Shown here one piece after another: positions 1-8,683 of a stretch of DNA of 64,000 bases. This DNA is from Clostridium thermosuccinogenes. GTDB lineage: Bacteria; Bacillota; Clostridia; Acetivibrionales; DSM-5807. Numbering within the stretch: position 1 is the first letter of the stretch; each line of letters starts with the position of its first letter. The DNA lies in the NCBI RefSeq assembly GCF_002896855.1, contig NZ_CP021850.1, forward strand, positions 459,665 to 523,664, read 5' to 3'. A model generated the notes under the pieces. It saw only the letters and a list, made by a program, of their open reading frames with translations. It was not told where the DNA came from and ran no database searches. The position numbers and the translations under genes are program-made.

Positions 1-2
1 GG

Positions 3-257
3 TGCACTGCTCATGTAATGTCATTAGTGTCGGTTATTATAAATACAACCAGCATCCTTGCGTTGATATTGACATATGTATGGTGGGCACCGCTTCTTAT
101 TTTAGGATTATCGATACCCCTTTTTTATATGGCATCAAAAAGCGGGAAAGAAAACTATGATGCAGAAAAATTATATCTGAAAATGATAGATGATTTGCCT
201 CAAGGTCTGGATACTCACCTGGGAAAAATCAAAGAAGGGCGTTCTACTTTAATTTAG
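3..257 (+). pseudogene. ABC exporter remnant with internal deletion
   Basis: The reading frame is open from the left edge and has an ATG at 18. The first two thirds resemble the end of an exporter membrane domain: two hydrophobic stretches, then 'PLFYMASKSGKENYDAEK'. It then jumps to 'LPQGLDTHLGKI', a phrase that belongs deep in the ATPase domain of such transporters, between the Q-loop and the signature motif. Walker A, Q-loop and signature are all absent, so a large internal piece has been lost and the frame ends soon after. The join lies near 165-190. I read this as a decayed peptide or lantibiotic-type ABC exporter; it cannot be a working transporter. It may begin before the window. Confidence 0.6.
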
Positions 258-382
258 TGCTTCCTTCAACCGTACCGATTACAATTCAGGCAGAAATTCA
301 CTACCGTTCAAGCCAGTAAAGGTTTTCTTGCCGATCTATATGATATTCTGTTGATAAATATAAAAGGAGAGGTGTACGGCTT

Positions 383-757
383 GTGTCAAATTTAATAGCT
401 TGCTTTATTGCAGGCATCTGTGCAGTAGGATTTGTAACGATCTGGTTTACAACCGCCTACGCAGAAATGTCGGTAAAGCGAAACAGCCTAGCCGATCTTT
501 ATGAACAGCTGCGCCTGCACGAGGGACTGTTCACCCAGGCAAGAAATGGCCCCGATGCGAGTTCTGCTGCCAATATGCTTGAAATAAGCCGGATGCTTTA
601 CCGTGAAGCGGCAAAAAGCTATAACCACATCCTGCACAAGCCAATGAACCGCGTACCGGCTTTGCTGATGGGTTTTAGGACTGTGGACGTGAAAACAACT
701 GATGCTGTTCGTGCTACTTACCATGGTGCCCGTCACGGCCTTTACAGCACTGAGTGA
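383..757 (+). CDS. Small membrane-anchored protein of unknown function
   Basis: A 124-residue protein starting at a GTG, with an AGGAGAGG ribosome binding site at about 365-372. Residues 4-24 form one hydrophobic N-terminal segment that probably anchors it with the rest outside or at the membrane face. The remainder is amphipathic and Arg-rich. The stretch 'SYNHILHKPMNRVPALLMGF' recalls the C-terminal 'YN...P...GF' signature of LemA-family proteins, but the protein is shorter than LemA and the match is loose. A perfect hairpin at 801-826 probably ends the transcript. The function is not recognised; the coding call rests on the start signal, the composition and the following terminator. Confidence 0.55.
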   Translation: MSNLIACFIAGICAVGFVTIWFTTAYAEMSVKRNSLADLYEQLRLHEGLFTQARNGPDASSAANMLEISRMLYREAAKSYNHILHKPMNRVPALLMGFRTVDVKTTDAVRATYHGARHGLYSTE

Positions 758-1153
758 CAGCAGAGATGATGTACCTGTACCAAGACACTTTGCAACATAT
801 CAGCGGCGGACATTTGTCCGCCGCTGTACTCTATTCAGGAACTGTTATGAAAAATCCCATCCCTTTAGCTCCCCTGATGCTCTATTCCCTTATAAAGATT
901 GATGAAACACATGAAATTTGTAATCAACAAAAGGTTTTCAAGGGGTCAATTCAAATGTCTATGATTTTTCTATGCTGTTTGGATAAGTTTGATTTTTTTG
1001 GATTGAGTTGATAAAATGGTTGCATGATAGGCAGATCATGAGTTCCACTTATATAGGTCTTAAATAATGCAGATGCATCTAAGCAGCACCAGTGAACTGT
1101 TGTAACGCATTAATGAAAGGGTTAAACATTTTGAATTCAAGGAGGATTGACGT
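758..1153. other. Intergenic stretch without a supported gene
   Basis: Apart from the hairpin at 801-826 I see no gene. Short open frames here lack recognisable domains and proper ribosome binding sites. The last 20 bases hold the AAGGAGG ribosome binding site of the acetyltransferase gene that follows. Confidence 0.5.
801..826 (+). terminator. Perfect 12-bp hairpin, probable terminator
   Basis: CAGCGGCGGACA, a TT spacer, then TGTCCGCCGCTG form a perfect GC-rich stem 44 bases after the stop of the preceding gene. No long T-run follows, so it is a weak intrinsic terminator or an RNA-stabilising hairpin. Confidence 0.55.
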
Positions 1154-1546
1154 ATGAATTTCGTTGAAAATGCTCCGACATCTGCAAAACAGATAGCTGA
1201 TCTGCGGGAAGCGGTTGGCTGGAACCGAATGGAGAGCTGCTATGAAAATGAGCTTATGACTTCTTATTTTCACATTAGCGTATACGATGGTGAAAAGCTA
1301 ATTGGATATATTGACACTGTTTCGAATGGTGTTACAGATGCCTATATCCAGGACCTTATGGTACATCCCCAGTATCAAGGGAAGGGTATCGGAACAGAGC
1401 TTATGAATATGACAATTGCTTATTTAAAGCAAAGAAAAATCTATATGATTTCAGTTGTATTTGAAGAAAAGCTGCTGCCCTTTTATAAGCGCTTTGGCTT
1501 TTATCCCATGCTTTGTGGTCAGATGCAGACGTATGATATGGATTGA
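1154..1546 (+). CDS. GNAT-family N-acetyltransferase
   Basis: A 130-residue single-domain protein of the GNAT fold, which moves an acetyl group from acetyl-CoA to an amine. The acetyl-CoA pyrophosphate loop is clear: 'VHPQYQGKGIGTELM' at about residues 74-88 carries the Q/R-x-x-G-x-G/A core. Motif B follows with 'PFYKRFGFYP' near residue 116. The length is normal for a stand-alone GNAT. AAGGAGG at 1139-1145 is well placed for the ATG. The substrate cannot be told from sequence; the neighbouring nucleotidyltransferase and phosphotransferase families include many small-molecule and aminoglycoside modifiers, which is suggestive only. Confidence 0.85.
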   Translation: MNFVENAPTSAKQIADLREAVGWNRMESCYENELMTSYFHISVYDGEKLIGYIDTVSNGVTDAYIQDLMVHPQYQGKGIGTELMNMTIAYLKQRKIYMISVVFEEKLLPFYKRFGFYPMLCGQMQTYDMD

Positions 1547-1664
1547 AAGGGATATACAAGGAGTATATGATCACTCTGGATTTTAAAGTGAATGTGAGTA
1601 TGACTTTAAAAGGCTTTTCGGTGAAAGGGTTTAAATTGAACTAAACGGAAAGGATTAAAAATAA

Positions 1665-2438
1665 ATGAATGGTATTGATCGCAATCGAATAATCGAAAAA
1701 TTGAAGGAAAGATTAGAGCCCCTCGAATATATATACGCCTTGTGGCTTGAAGGCGCTGATGCGTCCGGTATGGTGGATGAATATTCAGATATTGACTTTT
1801 GGATGGACTTTGAGGATGAATATGAAGAGGAGGCAATCAAAGCGGTTGAAAGCGCGCTGGAGGAGATAGCCTGGATAGATTATAAGCATATAGTGAAACA
1901 TGGCCATCCTAAAATCCGTCAGAGAATATATCATCTGTCGGGCAGCTCCGAGTATCTTATGATCGATTTCTGCTGGCAGCTTCACAACCGTGCCGGAAAT
2001 GAGTGTGAATACATTAAAGGAAATATGGTTGAAGCAGCTAAAGTAATTTTTGATAAGGCGGAAGTCGTCAGATTCGTTGATGGGAATCCAACCAATTACA
2101 TGGAAGCGAACAAAGCACGCCTTGAGGAATGCAAATACCGCTACAGCCAGCATTCCAGAGTGAAAAAATATATCCGCCGCGGGCTTTACCTTGAAGCCTA
2201 CGCATACTACAACCGGTATGTGCTTGAGCCATTGATTGACTTGCTGCGCATTATGTATACTCCCGCCAATGCGGATTATTACTTGATACATATATCTCAC
2301 CACATACCAGAGGACAAGCTGAAGCTGTTGGAATATTTTGCGCAGATAAATTCACTGGATGCCATGGAAAAGAGAATACCCGAAGCAGAAGATTGGTTTA
2401 ATGAGATGGTAAAAGAATTGGAGAGGAAGCATCAATGA
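1665..2438 (+). CDS. Nucleotidyltransferase-fold protein (aminoglycoside adenylyltransferase-like)
   Basis: A 257-residue protein with an N-terminal Pol-beta-type nucleotidyltransferase core. The signature is 'GADASGMVDEYSDIDFW' at about residues 30-46, matching G-S/A-x-A-x-G, then DxD with both metal-binding aspartates. The C-terminal half is helical and fits the extra domain found in aminoglycoside and lincosamide adenylyltransferases. Its stop overlaps the start of the next gene in an ATGA arrangement, so the two are translationally coupled. It could modify an antibiotic, a small metabolite or a protein; resistance is not shown. The ribosome binding site is modest (GGAAAGGA at about 1647). 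Confidence 0.75.
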   Translation: MNGIDRNRIIEKLKERLEPLEYIYALWLEGADASGMVDEYSDIDFWMDFEDEYEEEAIKAVESALEEIAWIDYKHIVKHGHPKIRQRIYHLSGSSEYLMIDFCWQLHNRAGNECEYIKGNMVEAAKVIFDKAEVVRFVDGNPTNYMEANKARLEECKYRYSQHSRVKKYIRRGLYLEAYAYYNRYVLEPLIDLLRIMYTPANADYYLIHISHHIPEDKLKLLEYFAQINSLDAMEKRIPEAEDWFNEMVKELERKHQ

Positions 2439-3364
2439 GCTTGTTTACTGCCTATATTAACGGCTGGCAATCCTGGGGGAAGGTTTTTCAGTCCGTTAAG
2501 GATTTCGAGCCGCTTATAAAATACATATTTAACCGTCACAATCTACCGTTTACAGGGATTGAGCACTGCACGCCCGGTACAAATGCAGTTTTTAAAGTCG
2601 GTGGTCTTGTGGCAAAGATATTTGCACCTAAAGAGTCGGGCATGGACACCGATTCGGATTATAAGACCGAACTTTTCGGTATAGAACGGGTAAACAGGCT
2701 CGGGATACCGGCACCGCAGCTTACAGCCAGTGGAACTGTAGAAGATAAATATGTGTTTCATTATCTTGTAATGGAGCATATATCAGGGGGCTCTCTCGGG
2801 CAGCTTGAGGGCGGAATGACTGATAATGAAAAAATGAAATACGCCATGCAACTGCGAGAAATAACTGATAGAATGAACACGCCTTGTGAGCGTTTCAACG
2901 ATTGCGATATTGTAAGCAGAGCATATGCTTGTGAACGTTGGAGCAAGCTCCCTTTGAGCTTACAATATGAGCGCAAGGAATTCCTGAAAAAATATAGAAT
3001 AACAAATCCCGTCTATGTTCACGGGGATCTGAATCCTGATAATGTATTGATCGATACCAAAGGAAATCTTTATATAATAGACTTCGCAGATGCGGTATTG
3101 GCTCCCTCCGAATACGAGCTTGCTGCAATTGTATGTGAGTTGTTTTGCTTTGAAAAACCCTATATGGACGGATATTTCGGTGAGTATGATGCAGCAGAGC
3201 TTTCCGAAAAGTGTTTTGATGCATTACTGGTGCACGATTTTGGTGCTGACATCATCCGCTGCAATTTGGGACGTGTTGATGAAATAACGAGCCTTGCTGT
3301 GTTAAAAGAAAGGTTATATACTGCAATAAAGAACAACAAGGGATGGGAAATTGATGAGCAATGA
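2435..3364 (+). CDS. APH-family phosphotransferase
   Basis: A 309-residue protein with the bilobal kinase-like fold of aminoglycoside phosphotransferases and choline/homoserine kinases. The catalytic loop 'VHGDLNPDNVLID' and the metal-binding 'YIIDFADAV' lie at about residues 195-220, with the Brenner-type HxDxxxxN and D(F/W) motifs intact. The N-lobe has 'GTNAVFKVGGLVAKIFAP', with a candidate ATP-binding lysine. It overlaps the preceding nucleotidyltransferase gene by four bases (ATGA). A matched adenylyl- plus phosphotransferase pair looks like a small-molecule modification module, possibly drug resistance; the substrate is unknown. Confidence 0.78.
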   Translation: MSLFTAYINGWQSWGKVFQSVKDFEPLIKYIFNRHNLPFTGIEHCTPGTNAVFKVGGLVAKIFAPKESGMDTDSDYKTELFGIERVNRLGIPAPQLTASGTVEDKYVFHYLVMEHISGGSLGQLEGGMTDNEKMKYAMQLREITDRMNTPCERFNDCDIVSRAYACERWSKLPLSLQYERKEFLKKYRITNPVYVHGDLNPDNVLIDTKGNLYIIDFADAVLAPSEYELAAIVCELFCFEKPYMDGYFGEYDAAELSEKCFDALLVHDFGADIIRCNLGRVDEITSLAVLKERLYTAIKNNKGWEIDEQ

Positions 3365-3622
3365 AGGCTGGTAAAGCTATTGCAAAAACCGCAGCTGTAG
3401 ACACGGTTAAAGGTTCTTGATAAATACATAAAAAGGGAAGGGCAAAGACAGGCTTGCCGAAAGATTGTATTTTATGCGGAAAACGGCGTTTTGCTTCAAG
3501 CAGGGCAGAGATTATGACGGACTTGGCAGCATTTATGAAGTTATAAGAACCAGAGGCATAGCCTGAGAAACCGTTTGAAACTGAATTTGCTGTTGTATTT
3601 GTTGCAAGAAAGGTACAGTACT

Positions 3623-4525
3623 ATGAAAATAGACCGCCTTATCGGAATAATCACTATTTTACAACAGAATAAAAAAGTAACGGCTCCTTATCTGGCGAAA
3701 AAATTTGAGGTGTCACGGCGGACAATAAACCGTGATATTGAGGATATCTGCCGGGCGGGCATTCCTATTGTCACGAGGCAAGGCAAGGGCGGAGGCATTT
3801 CAATTATGGATGGCTTCAACCTTGACACGACAGTTTTTACAACTGAAGAATTGCAAGCCATTTTCGTCGGTCTGAAGTCTATTGACAGCGTTTCCCACAC
3901 CTCACATGCAGAGAGGCTTGCAACCAAGATTGCAGGCAAAGATTCGGTCATTCCGCTTTCAGACAATATCCTGATCGATTTATCATCCTATTACAAGGAT
4001 AGCCTTGCAGAAAAAATCGAGTTATTAAAAAAGGCTATAAGTCAAAAAAGGCTTGTCAGTTTCCATTATTATTACAATAAAGGAGAAGCTGACAAGCTGA
4101 TTGAACCGTATTTAATCATGTTCAAATGGTCGAGCTGGTACATACTCGGTTTTTGCACCGAACGGCAGGATTTTCGTATGTATAAGCTGAACCGTCTATG
4201 GAATTTGCATGTTACTGAAACGGTGTTTGTTCCTCGGGAGATCCCGGAGCAAATCACAGACTTCGATAGTCGTTTCCCCGACAATTATGTGATAACAGCT
4301 ATTTTCGACAGCAGCGAGAAATATCGCCTTATTGAGGAATATGGCACAGGATGCTATACCGAAACAGAAGATGGGCGCCTGTTATTTAAATGTGGATTTA
4401 CCAACATTGAGGTTATGATAAGCTGGCTGCTTGGCTTTGGTGATAAGGTTGAGGTTATCGAACCAAAGGAGATACGTGAACAGATAAAGAGAATTGTCCA
4501 AAATATGTTTGATAAATATAAATAA
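3623..4525 (+). CDS. WYL-domain transcriptional regulator (YafY type)
   Basis: 300 residues. An N-terminal winged helix-turn-helix ('ITILQQNKKVTAPYLAKKFEVSRRTINRDIEDI') is followed by a WYL domain that starts near residue 135 ('RLVSFHYYYNKG') and contains 'WYILGFCTERQDFRMYKLNRL'. WYL domains bind small ligands or nucleic acid. I chose the ATG at 3623 because AGAAAGG lies at 3605-3611 and the family normally begins 'MK(I/V)DRL'; an upstream in-frame ATG at 3575 has no such signal. The flavin-reductase-like gene 171 bases downstream on the same strand is a likely target. Confidence 0.85.
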   Translation: MKIDRLIGIITILQQNKKVTAPYLAKKFEVSRRTINRDIEDICRAGIPIVTRQGKGGGISIMDGFNLDTTVFTTEELQAIFVGLKSIDSVSHTSHAERLATKIAGKDSVIPLSDNILIDLSSYYKDSLAEKIELLKKAISQKRLVSFHYYYNKGEADKLIEPYLIMFKWSSWYILGFCTERQDFRMYKLNRLWNLHVTETVFVPREIPEQITDFDSRFPDNYVITAIFDSSEKYRLIEEYGTGCYTETEDGRLLFKCGFTNIEVMISWLLGFGDKVEVIEPKEIREQIKRIVQNMFDKYK

Positions 4526-4696
4526 AACATAAATAAACATGACATACTGCTGTCGTGTTAAGCGTGGTATTATAAACATGATCGAATAAGGAAAACAATG
4601 CCAGAAATGATTTTGCAAATGTATGCCTGCACCAATTGGAAAATATGGTGCCAATTGATGCTTGTTTATTAAAAAAGAAAAGAAAGGAAGGTTAAC

Positions 4697-5338
4697 ATGA
4701 AAAAAGAATTTTATGCAAAGCCTGAAAAAGTAACCGAAGCGTGGCCCGACGAGTTTACCGTTTTTTCGTGGCAGGATTTTGTTACCGCCATTCCATCACC
4801 ACTCTTTTTAATAACTACATATAAATCAAACGGTAAAGAAAACGCCTGTATGCAATCCTGGTCAACTTTTGTAGGCGACAGCGGTGAATTTATTTGCATT
4901 ATCGGCTCGGTGTCAAAGGGGGGACATTTATATCAGAGCTTAAAGGAAACGAAATGCTGTGTGCTGAATTTCCCCTCTCGTGATATTTACGACAAGTGCA
5001 TGAAAACCATTGAAAACAACGGCTTTGACGATGACGAAATCACTAAGTCGGGATTGACTGCCGAAAAAGCGAAAACCGTAAATGCTCCGCGCATTGCAGA
5101 GTGTTTTCTTAATATTGAATGTGAATTTTTGTGGGAGCATGAGCATTTTGAAGGCAGCCGCGATGTAACAGTGGCCCTTAAGGCTACACATATTTGCATG
5201 GATAGCGACTATTATGATGAAAACAAGCTTGGAAGATACGGAAAAGCGGGATACATATATAACATACATAGCCCGCGAAACCCCGAGACAGGTGAATTGA
5301 TGCCGGATTGCTTAGGTGCCCTGGAATTGTATAAATGA
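4697..5338 (+). CDS. Flavin reductase-like FMN-binding protein
   Basis: A 213-residue protein of the flavin reductase/flavoredoxin split-barrel type. The N-terminal part 'ITTYKSNGKENACMQSWSTFVGDSG' and 'LKETKCCVLNFPS' are typical of FMN-binding members, where the Thr/Ser-rich segment cradles the FMN phosphate. The C-terminal half carries 'AECFLNIECEF', also usual for the family. AAGAAAGGAAGG at 4680-4691 is a strong ribosome binding site. It lies just downstream of a WYL regulator, a common pairing in Clostridia. It probably moves electrons between NAD(P)H or ferredoxin and a flavin or acceptor; the partner is unknown. Confidence 0.75.
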   Translation: MKKEFYAKPEKVTEAWPDEFTVFSWQDFVTAIPSPLFLITTYKSNGKENACMQSWSTFVGDSGEFICIIGSVSKGGHLYQSLKETKCCVLNFPSRDIYDKCMKTIENNGFDDDEITKSGLTAEKAKTVNAPRIAECFLNIECEFLWEHEHFEGSRDVTVALKATHICMDSDYYDENKLGRYGKAGYIYNIHSPRNPETGELMPDCLGALELYK

Positions 5339-5442
5339 TGGGGACAAGCCCGGGACATAAGGTATAAAGCCATTTCATTAAAATGCTAAATACATTGACA
5401 CCGACTTGATTATTTTTCTAAGCTGCCAGAAGGAGGGTTATC

Positions 5443-5850
5443 ATGCTGATACCACATTTGCATTTTAACGGTAACTGCAAGGAAGCTATTTCGCTTTACG
5501 AAAAAGCGTTCAATACCAAAGCTGACAGCATTATTCAAAATAGCGATTATGCTCCTGAAGAATATAAAAATGATAATAGAATTGCCCATGCTGTTATGCC
5601 CATACATGGTCAGAAGGTTTTTTTCAATGACCGCTTTGGTAAGAAGGATACCTCGACCGATATTGCGGTTCATCTTATTGTTATGTTTAAAAGTGAAGCT
5701 GATTTACTCTCTTGCTATGACATAATGAAAGAAGGAAGCACTACTATCGATCCTTTGGAAACCCTGCCATATAGTCCGCTTGCTGTTCAATTTATTGATA
5801 AATTCGGTGTGCAATGGGGATTTATGGTTGATCCAAGTGGGGAGGGATAA
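5443..5850 (+). CDS. VOC-family (PhnB/glyoxalase-like) protein
   Basis: 135 residues with the PhnB-type start 'LIPHLHFNGNCKEAISLYEKAFNT', a middle 'HAVMPIHGQKVFFND' and an ending 'DKFGVQWGFMVDP', the usual frame of VOC (vicinal oxygen chelate) proteins of the 3-demethylubiquinone methyltransferase-like group. These bind a metal or small molecule through a beta-alpha-beta-beta-beta module. AGGAGG at 5430-5435 supports the start. The AlkZ-related gene begins two bases after the stop, so both are co-transcribed. The substrate is unknown; relatives include fosfomycin and bleomycin resistance proteins, but nothing here specifies that. Confidence 0.8.
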   Translation: MLIPHLHFNGNCKEAISLYEKAFNTKADSIIQNSDYAPEEYKNDNRIAHAVMPIHGQKVFFNDRFGKKDTSTDIAVHLIVMFKSEADLLSCYDIMKEGSTTIDPLETLPYSPLAVQFIDKFGVQWGFMVDPSGEG

Positions 5851-5852
5851 CT

Positions 5853-6890
5853 ATGCTCACGCAGCAAAACATAACCGCCCTCAGAATGGAAAGGCAATTT
5901 TTGTCCCGTAAGGCAAATGTGCAGGAATACTGTGAGCTTTATCGTGATACACAGCCTGGGCAAAATGTGTATTGGTGCGGCTTCGGTGATCCACCGAGCT
6001 TGTCATTCCGGGCAGATTTCAACGATATTGAGTTCAACCGGGAGCGGCAGAGAACAAGGGAGCTTGTAAAAGGGCGGTTTCAAGGTGGCAATGTCGGTTG
6101 GATTGATAGCAGAGATATGGAACTTTTTGCTTGCTTGTGCCGCAAACCGCTTGATAAACTGACCTTTGCCCAGCAAACGATTCTTGACGTTATTGAGCGT
6201 GAAGGCCCTTTGAATATTCAGCTCATGAAAGAGATGACCGGAATGCTGGTTAAGGAGATCACCCCGGTGCTTCACCGCCTGCAGGAAGCTTTTCTCATAT
6301 ACGAAGATCAATACGATGGAGAATGGGACAGAGGCTGGTATAGGTTCTCAGAAATGTTCCCCGATGTGAACTTTCAGAAATATACCAAAATTGAGGCACT
6401 AAAAATAGTGCTTAAACGCTTTGCATACCGCAACGTTTTATTTAACGCAGACATGGCTAAATCCTTTTACAGACTGCCCGTAAAGGATATTAAAGCAGCG
6501 ATAGCAGGACTTTTGAATGACGGGGAAATTGTGGAAGCAGAAGGCGGCTATCTCTTAAGTACAGATCACAACTTGCTACGGAGCAATTCCTTTGAGCTAA
6601 AACAGAGTGTCTTTGTGATGCATCGTAATGATTTTCTTGTCAAGTCAAATGAGTATTGTATAAAAGAAAGATACAAGCATCCCCAATTCGATATTCTGCA
6701 ATATATACTTATCGATGGCGAGTTCCATGGAGCAGTTCTTGGGCATTTCAAGAACGGTCCGTATATAATTGAGGATGTTATTGTAGATTCGGGATATGAA
6801 GCCAGAAAGGATGCAATAATCGACGCGGTTTATTGTGTCAATAGCCGTGAGTTGAGTCCAATAAGGCGCTATATGGGAAAGGCCATGTGA
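5853..6890 (+). CDS. AlkZ-related winged-helix protein
   Basis: 345 residues resembling the AlkZ/YcaQ winged-helix superfamily, whose characterised members are DNA glycosylases that remove bulky or cross-linked bases. Winged-helix-like segments are visible near residues 100-160 ('FAQQTILDVIEREGPLNIQLMKEMTGMLVKEITPVLHRLQ') and 180-235. The Q-x-(D/Q) catalytic motif of true AlkZ was not found with confidence, so DNA repair activity is uncertain. It follows the VOC gene with a two-base gap, and GGGGAGG at about 5839 serves as its ribosome binding site. The pairing suggests a shared response, perhaps to a genotoxic small molecule (inference). Confidence 0.6.
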   Translation: MLTQQNITALRMERQFLSRKANVQEYCELYRDTQPGQNVYWCGFGDPPSLSFRADFNDIEFNRERQRTRELVKGRFQGGNVGWIDSRDMELFACLCRKPLDKLTFAQQTILDVIEREGPLNIQLMKEMTGMLVKEITPVLHRLQEAFLIYEDQYDGEWDRGWYRFSEMFPDVNFQKYTKIEALKIVLKRFAYRNVLFNADMAKSFYRLPVKDIKAAIAGLLNDGEIVEAEGGYLLSTDHNLLRSNSFELKQSVFVMHRNDFLVKSNEYCIKERYKHPQFDILQYILIDGEFHGAVLGHFKNGPYIIEDVIVDSGYEARKDAIIDAVYCVNSRELSPIRRYMGKAM

Positions 6891-7438
6891 TATTAAGAAC
6901 TGCAGGAGAATTAGTAATTGGCTGTGATATGTTCTGGTTTGAGACTGACAGTACATGAAAAGTCTGCAATACGATGCCCTATGAATTTTGCATAAAAAGA
7001 ATGGCACAACCAAAGAAGTGTTGAAAGAAATGAAAACCGGCAAGGAGTATAAAGTTAGTATGGATAGACTGGAAGAGTTAGCTGCAGAATTGCTTTCTGC
7101 AAGGGAGAGAGTATGAAAATAAAAGCTTTATTTTTAGATTTCTATGATACTTTGATTGAAATAAAAACGAAATATGTTAAAATTAGACTATTAGAATAAA
7201 TGTGAAGGAGAAATTTTGTATGGTATATGCGAGACCTCCTTGTTAAGCCTTAATACAAAATAGTTCACGAGCACCTCCTATGCTTTGCTGTTATAATGAG
7301 CAAGGTCACTAATCTATCTTATATCAAATTATGACCTTATAGCAAAAATCATACTTGCAAACATTTTCATATGCGTATTGCATTTTTGTTTCCACTGCAA
7401 GTATGCAGGCAGCAATCAAAAATGAGAGGAGCTTGGAC
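6891..7438. other. Degenerate intergenic region with gene debris
   Basis: 548 bases without an intact gene. One frame running from about 6998 to 7116 reads 'KKNGTTKEVLKEMKTG' and onwards, ends in ATGA and overlaps the start of the HAD remnant; it is probably the tail of another lost gene. The remainder up to the MFS gene shows no coding pattern. Confidence 0.4.
7113..7199 (+). pseudogene. N-terminal fragment of a HAD-superfamily phosphatase
   Basis: 28 codons reading 'MKIKALFLDFYDTLIEI', which is the HAD motif I (DxYDTL) with its nucleophile aspartate, followed by a stop shortly after. AAGGGAGAG upstream would serve as a ribosome binding site. A HAD hydrolase needs more than 200 residues, so this is a truncated relic rather than a working gene. 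Confidence 0.6.
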
Positions 7439-8611
7439 ATGAACTATATTCAGAATGTCTGGAAGCTTTATGCCATCCGGTTCTTTCACAACCTGATACC
7501 TGCTTACGTGATTGAAAGGTTGTTTTGGGAACAAAGGGGCATGACGGTTCAGATGGTAATATACACAGAGATCATATATGCAGTAACTGTAGTATTGCTG
7601 GAGATTCCATCCGGTATCATCGCCGATAAATGGAGTCGGAAAAAGATGATGGTTTTAAATGCTTTTTTCGGCTGCTGTGAATTTTTGATACTGGTTTTTG
7701 CAACCGAATTCTGGCATTTTGCCGCAGCAGTGTTTCTGGCAGGTATTGGACGTTCCGCATGCAGCGGAGCTGAAAATGCACTGCTTTATGACTCACTGCT
7801 TTCAAAGGGTGAAGAACATTCTTTTGAAAAATGTCTGGGGCGCTTAAATGCCTGGGATTTTTCAGCGGCAATTCTGGCAGCATTGAGCGGAAGCCTAATG
7901 GCCAGCTGGTACGGATTTGAAATGAACTACTGGGTGTCCTTTACAGGGATGCTTGTTTCCCTCTGCATATCCCTTATGCTGGTGGAGCCTGAGGTAAAGA
8001 GCAAGACGGATGAATCAATTGCAATAAAGGAATATGTAAAAGCTTCAATACACTTTTTCAGAAGGAATCAAGGGGTATGCCTTGTATTGCTTTCCGGAAT
8101 GGTGACAGGAGCTGCAATAAGCTTTATTGATGAGTTCTGGCAGCTTTATATAAGCAGACTGGGAGTCCCAGTAATATATTTTGGCTTGTTTTCAGCCGGG
8201 CTAAGCTTTTTAAGACTTCCAGGGAATGTACTTGCTTACAGAATCAAGAGCAGGATGAATTACAGGGCATTGATATCAGGAGTGGTTTTTGTATTTGCTG
8301 CTGGAATGTTATATTTATATGCAGTAAAAGGATACACCAGCCTTGCGGTGATTTTCATAATTTACATTGTATCAGGTATTATGGACCCTATAGCTACCGG
8401 ATATTTGCATCATCGTATTGATTCTGCAATGAGAGCAACCATTGATTCGTTTCAATCTTTAGGATTAAGGACAATGGCTATCATTGTTGGGCTAGGGTTT
8501 GGCTTTTTCTCATCGAGATTTGATATCTTTGGTGGTTATGGGTTTATCTCTTTCCTATGCGGTGTGTTCTTAATATATTTCTTGATTTCGTCGAAAGGTG
8601 TTGTAGAATAG
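7439..8611 (+). CDS. MFS-family transporter
   Basis: 390 residues with about 12 hydrophobic membrane segments. The loop between segments 2 and 3 has 'GIIADKWSRKKMMVL', the MFS motif A, just after 'LLEIPSG'. The family exports drugs or takes up metabolites with protons; the close relatives I recall are unassigned multidrug-like permeases. I chose the ATG at 7439 because GAGAGGAG precedes it by 8 bases and the protein then begins right at the first helix; an upstream in-frame extension to 7355 lacks a signal. A strong hairpin terminator follows at 8629. Confidence 0.85.
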   Translation: MNYIQNVWKLYAIRFFHNLIPAYVIERLFWEQRGMTVQMVIYTEIIYAVTVVLLEIPSGIIADKWSRKKMMVLNAFFGCCEFLILVFATEFWHFAAAVFLAGIGRSACSGAENALLYDSLLSKGEEHSFEKCLGRLNAWDFSAAILAALSGSLMASWYGFEMNYWVSFTGMLVSLCISLMLVEPEVKSKTDESIAIKEYVKASIHFFRRNQGVCLVLLSGMVTGAAISFIDEFWQLYISRLGVPVIYFGLFSAGLSFLRLPGNVLAYRIKSRMNYRALISGVVFVFAAGMLYLYAVKGYTSLAVIFIIYIVSGIMDPIATGYLHHRIDSAMRATIDSFQSLGLRTMAIIVGLGFGFFSSRFDIFGGYGFISFLCGVFLIYFLISSKGVVE

Positions 8612-8628
8612 TAAAGCTGTAATAGCAA

Positions 8629-8652
8629 CAGGGGCAGATTCATCTGCCCCTG
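8629..8652 (+). terminator. Terminator after MFS gene
   Basis: CAGGGGCAGA, loop TTCA, TCTGCCCCTG: a perfect 10-bp GC-rich stem 18 bases after the stop, followed by TATAAATTTCTT. It can work in both directions. Confidence 0.75.
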
Positions 8653-8683
8653 TATAAATTTCTTGCCTTTCCTGGCGCTCAGA

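Noticed and set aside
754-1011. 85-codon forward frame after the small membrane protein
   Set aside because: It runs across the perfect hairpin at 801-826, has no ribosome binding site and no known domain.
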